Shown: positions 22,921-33,581, counted from the stretch's first letter. The stretch: DNA of 64,000 bases from Prorocentrum cordatum (GCA_963575745.1 CAUYUJ010003569.1:1-64000), one strand, 5' to 3'. The notes: a model not told the origin generated them from the sequence alone. Numbers and translations are program-made.

Positions 22921-23527
22921 ACGCCTGACATCGGATGTCTGGGACAGCCATCGTGCTACCGCGCGCGGAGCGCCTCGACCAGGAGGCCGGGCGCGGGCGC
23001 GCCCCGGCAGCGAAGAGCTCTCCTGGTCTCCCTGGCCCAGACTTGAATCAGGAGGCAACAAAAACACAGACACAATCAATCGTCGATTCCCCAGAAAATA
23101 TTGGAAACTATGGGAAGTGGGGGGGAAGACAAAAACCCAGAAAATATGGGAAAATAAGGGGAATCTTTTTATTTGTGTTCATTTATTTGTGTGTCCCAGG
23201 GCCCCTTCATTGAGGAGGGGCCCGAAGGTCTGAGCCCCTCTCGAGCCCAGGAGGGCCTTTCTCTCGACGGGTCGAGCCTTCTCGCCTTCGGCGTTTGGTC
23301 GAACCCCTTCGCCCTCGGCGTTCGGTCGAGCATTCTCGCCCTGCCGATTTGCCGTGCAAGCGCCCGGCACACCTGACCTGACCTGATCTCGGCCCCCTGG
23401 CCAGGGCCTCCCTGGGCCCAGGAGCTGTGTACACGCCCTCCTGGCCAAGCCAGGAGGGCGTGGCGTATGCGCCGCTGCGGGGTTCGGGATGGGCCTGGCC
23501 AGGGAGCAGTGCATGTGTATAGACTTG

Positions 23528-23727
23528 TGATGTTCCAACCGACTTTAGCCTCGACCACCAGAGAGAATTTCGAGCGCAAGGAGATTACCGAAATCGGGGC
23601 GGGGGTCACATGTCGGGCCCTGGGAGACACTCGTCCGACACTGTTTCGACACTCTTTCGACCACTTTTCCGGGTGCTCGAAATTAGGTCTGGGATGTGGT
23701 CTTTAAGTACATTTGGAGCAACAGAAG
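23528..23727 (+). repeat. Dispersed repeat E, copy 2
   Basis: Homologue of 20641-20856. It contains TTTAGCCTCGACCACC, GAATTTCGAGCGC, TGTCGGGCCCTGGGAGACAC and GGGATGTGGTCTTTAAGTAC. Confidence 0.75.
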
Positions 23728-24485
23728 TATAGATTTCGTCGCCCCACGTCCGTGTCTGGCGGCGGGGCTTGCGACTCCCACCCAGAGCCTGAGCCGCGCA
23801 GCACCAGCGCTGAGCACTCCGCGATTTGAGCGCCCCGCCTCATCTCGGACCCCTCTCTGCGGCCTGCGGCCGCCCTCCTCTCGCGCGTCCTCCTTGGTGC
23901 AGATCTGCCACAGCGCACCACGTTCAGACCTGCCCGCGCGGAGTGGGCGCGCCACTTGGGCCAGCAAAGGCCAGCAAGCCACCCAGAATCTGCGCAGCCC
24001 CCGCGTGCGTTCGATCTGCACGAACGAAATGGGTACGGAAAGAATGGGTACAATGTCCAACAGCAGTTCCTGTTCATTTCGAACAGGACTCGCTGTCCGC
24101 GCCGCCGCGGCCTGTGTCTACTCGAGACAGAAGGCCGCCTGCCCAACAGCGGCCGCTGTTGGTTTGGGACAACATTTGTTGCTGGGCACTGTGCACTTTT
24201 TTTCTGCACCCATCTCGGGCGTCCAAATTCGAGACGGCCAAGATGGCCCAAGATGGCCCCCAGCACGGCCCGAAAAAGCACAGGGAATGGACGTCCGAGC
24301 GATGGCAGGACGAGGCCCCTCGGGCCGTCTTGGGGGCCTCCAGAGCCACTCGCGGCTCCCCGAGGCCGTCCTCGGGCCCTCGGGGAGGCCCTCGGGCCGT
24401 GCTGGGCTGTGGAAGGCATGGGAGGGGGAGGTGGCACATATGTTAGCTTGCGTGGACTCCAAACGGTGTGTTCCCAGCAGTGCAT

Positions 24486-24735
24486 TTCGGGCTCTCTCTT
24501 TCTCTCTCTCTCTCTCTCTTTCTCTCTCTTTATTATCTATATATATATATATATATATATACGTACACATGTAGCAGTATGTGTAATGCAATCTACGTTG
24601 CGCAGTCTATGTGCCGGAGTATATGCTGTGCATTCGATATGGTGTGATATGTGTCCATGTGTACATACACATATAGACATCTGTATACGCACTTATATAT
24701 ATATATATATATATACACATATATACACATATGTG
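24486..24735. repeat. CT, TA and CA dinucleotide microsatellites
   Basis: (CT)n at 24496-24534, (TA)n at 24536-24562 and again at 24692-24717, then ACATAT variants. Confidence 0.9.
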
Positions 24736-24904
24736 TGTGTGATGCAACCTGTGTGCACTGTTCAATTTATGCTGTGCCAATCTGTGTGGTGCGACCTATG
24801 TTGTGCGCTCCACCTCCACCAAGGCACCGGGTCCGGGGGCCCCGGGCCAGGTCACCGACCACAGAGGTGTGGATTTGGTTGCCCGGGGAGTCGAAGAAAA
24901 AACT

Positions 24905-25061
24905 GCATAAACATAAACTTTGAGCGCTCCGCGCGGATTTCTTTGATCCGCGCTGGCTCCCCCTTGCGGCACCTCCGGCGCCGCCCCTGGCGCGCTCCGC
25001 GCGCCAGGGAGAGCCAAGATCCAAGAAATCCGCGCGGAGCGCCAAAAGTTAATGTTTATGC
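24905..25061. mobile_element. Foldback element, family C, copy 1
   Basis: A 157-bp near-perfect palindrome. The outer arms GCATAAACAT-AACTTT / AAAGTT-ATGTTTATGC flank inner arms GAGCGCTCCGCGCGGATTTC / GAAATCCGCGCGGAGCGC, and the middle is CCTGGCGCGC/GCGCGCCAGG. No ORF lies inside. Copy 2 is 38861-38981. Single arms occur near 4193, 33416 and 39064. Confidence 0.85.
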
Positions 25062-25310
25062 CATTTCTTCTTCGTCCAACACGCCCCAAGAGGCCTCCAA
25101 GAGGCCTCCCAAGAGTCCCCAAGCGGCCAATATCATGGATTTTCCACTCGGCTTTCTCGCCTTTTCGGCCCCCCGACGACCCTAGAGGCCCCAAAGGTGG
25201 CTCCAAGACGGCCCAAGAGTGCCTCCAAGAGGGTCCTACAACGCCTCAAGAGGCTTCCATGACGGCGCACGAGGCGCCCAAGACCGCCCAAAAGGCCCCA
25301 GAGACGGCTT

Positions 25311-25331
25311 CCGTGGCAATTTTGGCTCAAG
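25311..25331 (+). other. Diverged relict of the dinoflagellate spliced leader
   Basis: CCGTGGCAATTTTGGCTCAA plus a final G matches the 21-nt DinoSL core at 19 positions. It lies 61 nt upstream of the ATG at 25393, on the same strand. This is the expected position if the gene was copied back from a trans-spliced mRNA. Confidence 0.75.
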
Positions 25332-25392
25332 CTGTATTGCGCCCATTCAATCTTCCCTCAAGCCATTTTCAAACTACCCTTCGGAGCTCGCC

Positions 25393-26004
25393 ATGGCATT
25401 CTCGATGCAGCCCATGAACCACGCTGGCGGTCTGACCTTGAAGGGCCAAGGGGGCATGATGGCTCAGGGACACGGGGTTGGTTCCGCGATGCCACTCATC
25501 ATCACCGTGAAGCCAAAGCTGCAGCAGGGAGCAACGCTGAAGGTCTGGGCGACTGCCGCCGGCGCGCATGGTCTTCCCAGCGAGTGCGGGCTGAAGGCGT
25601 CGCCGTCCACGACGACCGAGGACGTGTACGCGGCCCTGGAGGCCTTTGCGGCCGCCGAGTGCAAGAAGGCTGCGGATGGTCTCACGGGGCAGGCGCAGGC
25701 GAAGGCCCTCGGCGTGAGGGGCGGCAAGCTTGGCATTGAGGTGCAGTGGACTCCGAGGATTCAAGCTCTGTCGTTTGACGGTGATGACATTCCGCGCTCT
25801 CCCTCGGACACAGTCGGACGGTTCCTCAAGGACGGGGAGGCCTTCCAAGCCACAGGGACTCTCAACCAGAGCGTCGCCATGGCTTCACAGTCAGCAGTGG
25901 CTGCGAGGCTGGACCCCACTGGAGCTCAACTCCAAGCTCAGCTGGACACTCTCCAAGGTAGGACGAGCCAGCCCAAAAAGAATGGTTGCTGCGCCTTGAT
26001 GTAG
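25393..26004 (+). CDS. Uncharacterised protein ending in a CaaX box (probable retrogene)
   Basis: 203 codons from the first ATG after the relict spliced leader (25393), with no intron apparent. I do not recognise the family. The body is a Gly/Ala-rich start (about residues 1-35), a beta-like stretch PLIITVKPKLQ, then a region with charged and hydrophobic alternation. It ends Lys-Lys-Asn-Gly-Cys-Cys-Ala-Leu-Met. Cys-Ala-Leu-Met fits a CaaX prenylation signal (final Met favours farnesyl), and the adjacent Cys and the Lys pair would support membrane attachment. The lipid modification is inferred from the motif only. Just upstream (25080-25300) is a CCAAGAGGC-type low-complexity repeat. Downstream lies a spacer with no gene. 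Confidence 0.7.
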   Translation: MAFSMQPMNHAGGLTLKGQGGMMAQGHGVGSAMPLIITVKPKLQQGATLKVWATAAGAHGLPSECGLKASPSTTTEDVYAALEAFAAAECKKAADGLTGQAQAKALGVRGGKLGIEVQWTPRIQALSFDGDDIPRSPSDTVGRFLKDGEAFQATGTLNQSVAMASQSAVAARLDPTGAQLQAQLDTLQGRTSQPKKNGCCALM

Positions 26005-26579
26005 ACGCGAGCCTGACAAACATTGAATTATAGCTTGCCTGCCCGGTAGGCAGTGCAGTTCATGATTCGTGATTGCACCCCACTGCGTGCACAGCGAAGT
26101 GGTGGCTTCTGCAGCCAGGCGTGCTACTTGGAGATTGTTGACATGTGGATCAACTGTCATATTTTATGTTTGTCCGCCTGTCAGTGGCACATGGCGGCCC
26201 AGACACGGACACGTTGCATATTTTATTGTTACACTGGTCGCTGGGAAAGCCGGCCAGACATTTATACGCTAATTCGTGGTCTGGTGGCGTCTCTACGAAG
26301 CCCCGCGGAGCAGGGCTCGGGTACCTCAATGTAAATGCCGGCCGCCGCGGCGCACGCGGTTCCCACTGCGCTCTTCCTCACGCGCTCGGCCGGCGACTTT
26401 TCATACGGCTCGGTGTCATGGTTGCCGCCGCGTTTTTTTTTTTTTCGCGAAGATTCAGAAGATAGAAAGACAATGGCGAGTGCGACGGTTATAAAGAGGA
26501 GGCCCCACCCATGTTGCAGAGGCTAATATTAGTAGTGATGGTTGTTTTCACCACCACCACCACAAGTTGGAGGGGGAGG

Positions 26580-26742
26580 GGGTCCTCCTCCTCCTCCTCC
26601 TCCTCCTCCTCCTCCTCCTCCTCCTCCTCCTCCCCCCTCGCCCGCTCCTCCTCCTCCTCCTCCTCCTCCTCCTCCTCCCACTTCTCCTCCTCCTCCTCCT
26701 CCTCCTACTCCCCCTTCTCCTCCTCCTCCTCCTCCTCCAGCC
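26580..26742. repeat. (TCC)n tract
   Basis: Mostly pure TCC repeats with single-base interruptions. Confidence 0.95.
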
Positions 26743-26817
26743 ACGCCGGTCGAGCCAGTCACGCAGGTCGCCCCGGTAATGCCGGTCGCTCTGGTCACGC
26801 GGGTCGCCCTGGTCTCG

Positions 26818-26926
26818 GAGGCGACGATAGGAGCGAATAGCCCAGTGGAGAGCAATACATGTATCCAGGGGCGCCGATGATTCATGTCTTCGACAGGGCT
26901 ATTCGCCCTTTCGTCGCCGCAGATGG
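26818..26926. repeat. Inverted repeat around the TCC tract's 3' flank
   Basis: GGCGACGATAGGAGCGAATAGCCC at 26818-26841 pairs imperfectly with GGGCTATTCGCCCTTTCGTCGCC at about 26897-26921. The longer arms include GGTCACGC-type repeats on both sides, so this is a foldback of about 110 bp. Confidence 0.65.
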
Positions 26927-27002
26927 TCACGCCAGTCGCGTGACAGGGTCTGCGCGTGATCGCATGTTTGCGATGCCATGCGCAGGGGCTGGGGGCGTGT
27001 TG

Positions 27003-27245
27003 CCTTTATCACCGTCGGCTCAGCATCGTTTTCTTCGTCGTTGGGGTGTTAGTACCTTGGCGTTGGCCAGGAAGGGCGGAGCCCATTTACTGCCAAGAGC
27101 TCCTTGGCAGCGACGGAGTGTATATGCTTATCATCACGCTGCCAGCTTAACATCGCTTTTTGTTCGCCGTTGGGGTGTTCGTACGGAGGCGCTGGCCAGG
27201 GAGAGCGGAGCCCATGTATTGCCAAGGGCTCATTGGTAGCGATGG
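27003..27245. repeat. Tandem duplication, unit about 125-150 bp
   Basis: Two diverged units share CGTTGGGGTGTT-GTAC, GCGTTGGCCAGG, GCGGAGCCCAT-TA-TGCCAAG and GGCAGCGA. No gene was recognised between 26005 and 31680. Confidence 0.65.
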
Positions 27246-27584
27246 TGTCTATCAATGCTGTGTGACAAAAGACGGCCCAAGATGAGTCCAAGGGCACTCC
27301 AACGACGACCCTAAGATACAGCATCCATCGCTTGTTCATAGGCTTTTCGTTTCGCTATTCCGCCTTTTAGGCTTTTCCGCGCTTTTCTCGCTCCTGATCC
27401 TCCCTCACCCGTCCTCTCCCACCCCTTGCATCTTCCATGATTTCTCGGCAGCGGAAATTCTTCAGCGTGTCAGTCGATCTGCCACTCGCGCTTGGGCGTG
27501 TTGGGCTACCAGGCAGGGTTGCTGATTCGTCTTGCAGGTGTTGCGCAGGGGGGAGAACAAAAAGGAGGTCCCAGAGACGGCTCC

Positions 27585-28058
27585 AAGAGGAGGAGGAGGA
27601 GGAGGAGGAGGAGGAGGAGGAGGAGGAGGAGGGGGAGGGGGAGGGGGAGGAGAGGAGGAGGAGGAGGAGGAGGGAGGGAGGAGGAGGAGGAGGAGGAGGA
27701 GGAGGTGGAGGAGAGGAGGAGGAGGAGGAGGAGGAGGAGGAGGAGGAGGAGGAGGAGTTGGGGGAGGGGAGCGGGGGGGGGAGGAGGAGGGAGGGGGAGG
27801 AGGAGGAGGAGGGAGGAGGAGGAGGAGGAGGAGGAGGAGGAGGAGGAGGAGGAGGAGGAGGAGGAGGAGGAGGAGGAGGAGGAGGATGGAGGAGGGAGGA
27901 GGGAGGAGGAGGAGGGAGGAGGGAGGAGGGGTGGCGGGAGGAGGAGGGAGGAGGAGGTAAAGGGAGGAGGAGGGAAGGAGGAGGGAGGGAGGAGGGAGGG
28001 AGGGAGGAGGAGGAGGGAGGAGGGAGGAGGCGGAGGAGGAGGAGGAGGGGCCCAGATG
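27585..28058. repeat. Long (GGA)n purine tract
   Basis: About 470 bp of GGA/GGG triplets, the longest such array in the window. All long ORFs on both strands are repeat shadows. Confidence 0.95.
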
Positions 28059-28868
28059 GGAGACCCGAGCGGACCCTTCGAGCCGTCGGTCCCGAGGCCC
28101 CCCAGGAGGCACCAAGAGGCCTGCAAGAGGCCCCCCAAGGAGCCCCAGCGAGGCTCCCAAGAGGCCCAGAAACTGCCCCCAGAAAAGGCCCCCGAGAGCG
28201 CTCCCGAGAGGCCCGAAGAGGCCTCCGAGACGCCCTGTGCCCTCCAGGCCAGGACCTCGATTAGACATGTGTATCTATGACATATATATATGTATAGATA
28301 GATAGATATATACACATAATATGTGTGCTGATATCGATACGTATGTATGGTGCCCCCCCCCAAGCACCCCCAACCACCAACAACAACAAAACAAACACTG
28401 ATCGTTATGTGTGTGTGTGTTTGCCTGTGGTGGGGGGGGATTTTTGGCCTCTGAGACGGCGCAAAAGGGTTTCCGAATCTTCTGGGCGTTCAGGGTGGAC
28501 TCTCGTGGCTACGGCTGGGCACATTCAGAAATTCAAGTCCGAAGGCCCCCCCAGCGGTTTGGGGAGGGACTGCCGTCCCACCACCTGTCCATTTTCCTCT
28601 TTCTCCCTCCGTTCTCCGTCTTCGTTATCATCGTCCTCTGAGCATGGGTGTTGTTACGGGAGGGGTCCCGATGGCTGCCACAAGTTGGCAAGGGCGCTCT
28701 TGGTCTCCTCAGTTGGGCTCCGAGGGCTTCTCCTCACTCGGCCTCCGAGGATACCCCCCCAGACTGGCCCAAGACCGCCTTGCGGGTTCAGCAGATCGGA
28801 GACGGCCCCAGAGTGCTTCAGCATGGCCCCAGAAGCGCCCGCGACCTTCCGAGAATCAGAAGGCGGAA

Positions 28869-29053
28869 AACCCACCCCCACCCCCAGTCCCGACGCCCAT
28901 CCCCGAGCCGGCGATTCAAGGGGCCGGGACTGGGGGTGGGGGTGGGTTTTCTCCATTCCTGGACCCCCAAAACCCACCCCCGCCCCCCGTCCCGACTCCT
29001 TGAATCGCGGGTTCGGGGATGGAGTTGGGACTGGGGGTGGGGGTGGGTTTTCG
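28869..29053. repeat. Nested foldback with GGGTGGGGGTGGG arms
   Basis: The outer arms are about 28869-28922 and 29002-29053 (AAAACCCACCCCCACCCCCA against its complement, with GCGATTCAAGG/CCTTGAATCGC at the inner ends). A second, inner foldback is at about 28922-29000. The GGGTGGGGGTGGG runs have G-quadruplex potential. Confidence 0.75.
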
Positions 29054-29257
29054 CCTTCTCAGAGAAGGGAGCAAGATGCGCCCCAGACGGCCCCGGAGAG
29101 GCCCGAGGCGGCGCAGGAAGAGTCCGAGAGGGCCTGCGACGCCTCCACGGGAACCCACGGGTGGGCGCCACGGGCGCCGACACCACTGGCAACCCCCTGA
29201 GAGGCCGCCAAGAGGCCCCCAGGTTAGGGGTCCACATGCGAACCCTACCCCTACCTC

Positions 29258-29419
29258 GGAGGGCACCAACTATACACCTACACCGATCCAGCCCAGGCCG
29301 ATCCTAGGCCCAGGATCGGTGTATATGCATTCTGCCCATGGCAGGAGGGCATATACACCGATCCTGGGCCCAGGTTGATCCTGGCCAGGATCGGTGTTGG
29401 TGTATAGTTGGGGCCTCCC
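29258..29419. mobile_element. Palindromic MITE-like element, family B, copy 1
   Basis: A 162-bp palindrome with ends GGAGGGCACCAACTATACAC and GTGTATAGTTGGGGCCTCCC. Inner blocks of ACACCGATCCTGG and CCAGGATCGGTGT repeat four times in alternating orientation. Copy 2 at 36924-37087 is nearly identical in structure. Confidence 0.85.
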
Positions 29420-29441
29420 TACTACCCCCCAAGATTTCTGA

Positions 29442-29505
29442 GGGGGAGGGTGGGGTTCACTTCGCTCGGGAGCTCCCGAACGAAGTGAACCCCACCCTCC
29501 CCCCC
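29442..29505. repeat. Hairpin of 32-bp arms with essentially no loop
   Basis: GGGGGAGGGTGGGGTTCACT...CGGGA is followed directly by its reverse complement, with one mismatch. It lies 22 bp from the family B element. Confidence 0.85.
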
Positions 29506-29689
29506 AGACCCCCAGGTGCCCTGAGACAGCCCGACATTACAGTGCTGTTTCTAATACATGCTCCGCGTGCGGATCGTGCATTAAAATACAAGCATTTAGT
29601 AGTAAAAGCAATGATGAATGTATGCAATGATTTATCAGTAAATTCATCATGGATTAAAATCCAATGTATTAAAAATCCTATGGATTAAA

Positions 29690-30440
29690 ACCTGCCCTGT
29701 ACCTCGAAGCGGATCCAGAAGCCGCCGCGACTTTCTGGGCAGGCCCCCAGAGGGCTGCCAAGAAGGCGTCCATTACCAGGCTCCGGACCGCTAGGGTGGC
29801 CCGGGAGGCCTCCGGGACCGCCCCGAGTCTCGGCCCAGGAGGCTTCGCAAGAGTCCGCACGACGCCTCCAGAAGAACCCGGAGAAGGGCCCCACATTCGC
29901 TGGCACCGCCGGCCAGCCCCCAAGGGGCCTCCACGAGCCCGAACGCCCCCCCGTGGCCCTGCGGGCTTCCGAAGCGCTTTGGGGCGGTCCAGCGTTGCTG
30001 GAGGATGGCTCCAGGCGCCCCCCACGACGCTTCGACAGGGCCCCGAGGGGACCCCCAAGAAGACGCCAAGAGGCAACCATCAATGATCTTAGAGTTGTTG
30101 TGTCCTTCCAAAGCTGTTGCAGGACTTCTGAAGGGGCTCTGGAAAACTGCCGAGAGCCTTCGAATCTCTCCGAACACGTCAGAGCACATCCCCACTCCTC
30201 CGTCCCCAAGCCGGCCCAACGACACGTAGGACGGACCGCAGCAAGCGCCCAGATATTCTCCAGGAGCATCCGAGCGATGTTTTCAGAAGGTTCTACAGGA
30301 GCATCTACATCGATGCGCCAGAAGATGTCCCGTGATAACGTCCAAGTGGATCATCCGAATCACACAGCAGGAGCCAGAAGAGGAGGAGGAGGAGGAGGAG
30401 GACGAGGAGCACCAGTGCAAACCCAAGAGTCATCATTGAT
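29690..30440. other. Spacer with CCAAGAGGC-type low complexity, no gene seen
   Basis: ORFs occur in several frames on both strands with no motif. The composition (CCAAGA, GGCCTCC, AGGCGCC words) matches other non-coding stretches at 28080-28250 and 34400-35450. A short (GGA)n is at 30380-30405. Confidence 0.4.
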
Positions 30441-30739
30441 GTTGGAATAAACCCTCCCTCCAAGCTCCCTCTGCATAGGCCCCTACAACGGTTCATTTCC
30501 ACTGAGGGAACTGCCTCGTTGGAAGGCAAATGTTTGAAGACCCCGAAGCATGCCAAAACATTGGTCTCGGGATTCCAACGCCACGGATAAACTTGACTGT
30601 TGCGTCTTGACGATCCTGAGTCGTAACAGAACGCATTCTTGGGACTTGAACACCGCGAATCAACTGAGCTGTTGTCCTGAATCCTTCCAAAACGCAATTT
30701 CTGGTACGCTGATCATGGGACTCCGTGAAACCCTTGCAA

Positions 30740-30900
30740 GTTGTAGAAACGAATGTGCGCGGCGTTAAGGCGAGAGCCATATGTTGAAAAGGAACCGCTT
30801 CAATCCGTGAAGACCTTGCAAATGTTGAAAACGAATGTACGCGGCGCTGAGGCGAGAGCCACATTTTGAAAACGGGCCGCCCTCAATATGTGAAGTGTTT
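30740..30900. repeat. Degenerate repeat related to 1770-2330
   Basis: Two units with GCGCGGCG-TAAGGCGAGAGCC and TTGAAAA(G/C)G. It is followed by GGTGAGGAAGTCTCACGCGAA, similar to 2381-2400. Confidence 0.6.
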
Positions 30901-31302
30901 ATACTTGTTTCAGCTTCAGGGTCGTAAGCGGTGAGGAAGTCTCACGCGAAACGCCTGGCCCGCCCTACAGGGAGAAGTTCTTGATAAGGAATTGGAAAGG
31001 AGGAGGAGGAGGAGGAGAGGACTCTTGGGGGTTCTGCGGTCTCTTGGGGGGGAGGGCTTCTGGAGGCTTCCTGGGCGTCTCTTGAGGCCTCCTGTGGGCC
31101 TCTCCTGGGGTCTCTTGGGGTCGTCATGGGTCGGACACGTCCTGGGCGTCTGGCCTGAGGCCCCGGGAGCACACAGGAATTCTGGCACATCAGTGATCTG
31201 GATTTGTACCGACTTGTTGGAATCTTAGAAATTCTATACGACATGCAATGCAGCTGTGTGAGCTTTGAAGCACACCACTACGCGCTCAAGTCACGGCGGA
31301 TA

Positions 31303-31306
31303 TATC

Positions 31307-31333
<27 letters not shown>
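31303..31333. repeat. (TA)n microsatellite
   Basis: About 30 bp of TA dinucleotides. It is followed by a segment (31340-31420) similar to 24825-24890 (CACCGGGTCCGGGGGCCC). Confidence 0.9.
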
Positions 31334-31337
<4 letters not shown>

Positions 31338-31580
31338 CGGCGCACCGGGTCCGGGGGCCCGGGGCCCGGACCCCGACCACAAATGTGGGCCCCGGGGGGC
31401 CCGGAGGCTCGTCGGACCGCCGGACGCCGTCCAAGATCGTTCGCAAGCGGCTTCGGAACGCGCTCCGATGGCTCCAGATGCCTTCCAAGACGCCTGTCAT
31501 GACACCAAGAAGGTCCCAGAAGCCTCCAAGACGCTCCGAGAGGCAGCCCAAGAGAGGCCCAAGAAGCACAAATCGTGCCA

Positions 31581-31602
31581 ACCGTAGCCATTTTGGCTCA
31601 AG
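31581..31602 (+). other. Relict dinoflagellate spliced leader (full length)
   Basis: All 22 nt of the DinoSL consensus are present (begins ACCGTAGCC, ends TTTTGGCTCAAG), 78 nt upstream of the ATG at 31681. At 31620-31634 the last 15 nt of the leader occur again (GCATTTTGGCTCAAG), each time followed by GGCCGTTTGGGCTTA. The block CATTTTGG...GGCTTA is therefore a 32-bp tandem duplication, or the trace of two rounds of leader addition and reinsertion. Confidence 0.9.
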
Positions 31603-31680
31603 GGCCGTTTGGGCTTAAGGCATTTTGGCTCAAGGGCCGTTTGGGCTTAGGCGAAGTGTGATACATCTTGTTAAAGTCAA

Positions 31681-32652
31681 ATGGGTTTGGCACTCAGCGA
31701 CATGCTGCGCAGTCGTAGGGGAAACGCGGCTGCAGCCTTGGCTGCAATCTTTGTGCTTTCGGCAGCGTGGGGCAGGTGCCCGACATCGAGCTCGAAGAGC
31801 ATGATTATGTCAATTGGTCTTCGCATTGGCTCTTCAGTTGGTCGAAGTAGTTCGCAGCGGTGCTGGAAGGCCAGCAACTTGTGCGAAAACATGAAGGACT
31901 ATATCGATCGGAACGGCCTGACTCACATTTTCGTTGGAACTTCAAGTAAAACTGGTGGTTCGACAACCAAGCATTTTTTTTCACCTGGTCCATGTGTCGG
32001 ACTTGAGTGCGACCAGCATTTTCTTAAAGTGCTGAGCGCACGTTGCCAGTGGGCCATAACCGTCTCTCACATGTGGAGGGGTCTCAAGCCTCTTCTGAAT
32101 GAGTCCTGCTCACGGAAGACGCTTTTCTTGCTTCCGGTGCGTGAGGAAGTGTCGTGGATGAGGTCTGCGCTCAAACAAGTGTGCTGGCACCTGGGCTGGG
32201 AGGCGGGCCGAAATTCGTGTGAGCCGAAAACTTGCCCGAAGACATGTGGGAATCAAACTTGGCTGCAAGAAGCCCTTCGACTCAAGCCAGACGAATTACG
32301 CTTTGGCCCTCACAAGTGGATCGCTGAGTGGATGGTTCGCAGTCAAGAATTTCACACCTTCTTGTTTGATTACTCTGTTACCGAGGACGTGCTACGCTGC
32401 CTTCCGCCGAAGGGCTTGAGGATCGAGAATTTGTCCAGACTTGCGCGTCATGTCTACAGACGGGACGACCCAATCGAGTCTGCCAACAATGCCGAGTCGG
32501 ATCACCTCTTTAGACCCGTCATCAACATCTCGAACCATGCCATGCTCGCCGGGTACAACGCACCCTACTGGGTTCAGCCTTACGCCACGGCTGCCAAAGC
32601 GTCCGACTGCGCGGTGGCTTCTGCGTTGGGACTCCAGGTCGTAAAGCGCTGA
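31681..32652 (+). CDS. Sulfotransferase-like protein, intronless retrogene
   Basis: 323 codons from the first ATG after the relict spliced leader. Residues 16-30 are hydrophobic (AAAALAAIFVLSAAW) after a basic start, which suggests a signal anchor. Residues 88-96 read S-S-K-T-G-G-S-T-T, like the 5'-phosphosulfate-binding loop of PAPS-dependent sulfotransferases. Residues 152-163 read P-V-R-E-E-V-S-W-M-R-S-A, with Arg154 and Ser162 at the spacing of the RDPxxRxxS 3'-phosphate-binding motif. Six Cys lie between 145 and 200. A Golgi sulfotransferase acting on glycans is inferred from these motifs, since the rest is not recognisable. A partial duplicate follows directly. The absence of introns and the upstream leader support retroposition. 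Confidence 0.6.
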   Translation: MGLALSDMLRSRRGNAAAALAAIFVLSAAWGRCPTSSSKSMIMSIGLRIGSSVGRSSSQRCWKASNLCENMKDYIDRNGLTHIFVGTSSKTGGSTTKHFFSPGPCVGLECDQHFLKVLSARCQWAITVSHMWRGLKPLLNESCSRKTLFLLPVREEVSWMRSALKQVCWHLGWEAGRNSCEPKTCPKTCGNQTWLQEALRLKPDELRFGPHKWIAEWMVRSQEFHTFLFDYSVTEDVLRCLPPKGLRIENLSRLARHVYRRDDPIESANNAESDHLFRPVINISNHAMLAGYNAPYWVQPYATAAKASDCAVASALGLQVVKR

Positions 32653-32668
32653 TGATCAGGGGAGCAAG

Positions 32669-33336
32669 CGTGAGGAAGTGTCGTGGATGAGGTCTGCGCT
32701 CAAACACGTGTGCTGGCACCTGGGCTGGGAGGCGGGCCGAAGTTCGTGTGAGCCGAAAACTTGCCCGAAGACATGTGGGAATCAAACCTGGCTGCAAGAA
32801 GCCCTTCGACTCAAGCCAGACGAATTACGCTTTGGCCCTCACAAGTGGATCGCTGAGTGGATGGTTCGCAGTCAAGAATTTCACACCTTCTTGTTTGATT
32901 ACTCTGTTACCGAGGACGTTCTACGCCGCCTTTCGCCGAAGGGCTTGAGGATCGAGAATTTGTCCAGACTTGCGCGTCATGTCTACAAACGGGACGACCC
33001 GATCGGGTCTGCCAACAATGCCGAGTCGGATCACCTCTTTAGACCCGTCATTTACCAGCCTTGAACAGATGCCTATCTTTATGATTGAAGTCACCCGATC
33101 TCCATGCCGATCTTGAGGATTCCCTCGACTTCTGAGGGCCCATCCAGAAGAGTATTTGAGCTTGGCAATCTTAGGGGTAGAGATAAGATCGAGGCTGGTG
33201 ACCGTCAACATCTCGGACCACGCCATGCTCGCCGGGTACAACGCACCCTACTGGGTTCAGCCTTACGCCACGGCTGCCAAAGCGTCCGACTGCGCGGTGG
33301 CTTCTGCGTTGGGACTCCAGGTCGCAAAGCATTGAT
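32669..33336 (+). pseudogene. Partial tandem duplicate of the sulfotransferase-like gene
   Basis: 32669-33047 matches 32142-32520 with few changes. 33208-33336 matches 32522-32650. The two parts are separated by about 160 bp (33048-33207) that the first copy lacks. The inserted piece starts in GTCA and is followed by GTCA, so a 4-7 bp direct repeat flanks it, but it does not have GT...AG, GC...AG or GA...AG ends. The N-terminal half with the first binding motif is missing, so this copy is not expected to work. Confidence 0.75.
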
Positions 33337-33581
33337 GATCAGGGGAGCAAGCAATGGCATACACATGAAAACATCGGAGGCCAATTGGCACTTACACAAG
33401 TACAAATTGGCGACGATCCGCGCGGATTTATTGGATCGGCGCCGCTGGCTGTCTCTCGGGAATGTCTGGGGCGTGCTCAGGTTTCAAGCTTCTTAACCTG
33501 GGGCTGACCCGCACACTCGCGGGATATAATACTTACGGTTTCAGTGTGATGGGCCATGTTACTCAATTCTACTCGCCCATT

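Noticed and set aside
27437-28363. Long Glu/Gly/Arg or Pro/Leu/Ser ORFs on both strands
   Set aside because: These are shadows of the (GGA)n tract.
31581-31602. Functional SL RNA gene
   Set aside because: The leader is followed by GGCCG rather than a GT donor. There is no Sm-site context, and an ORF begins 78 nt later.
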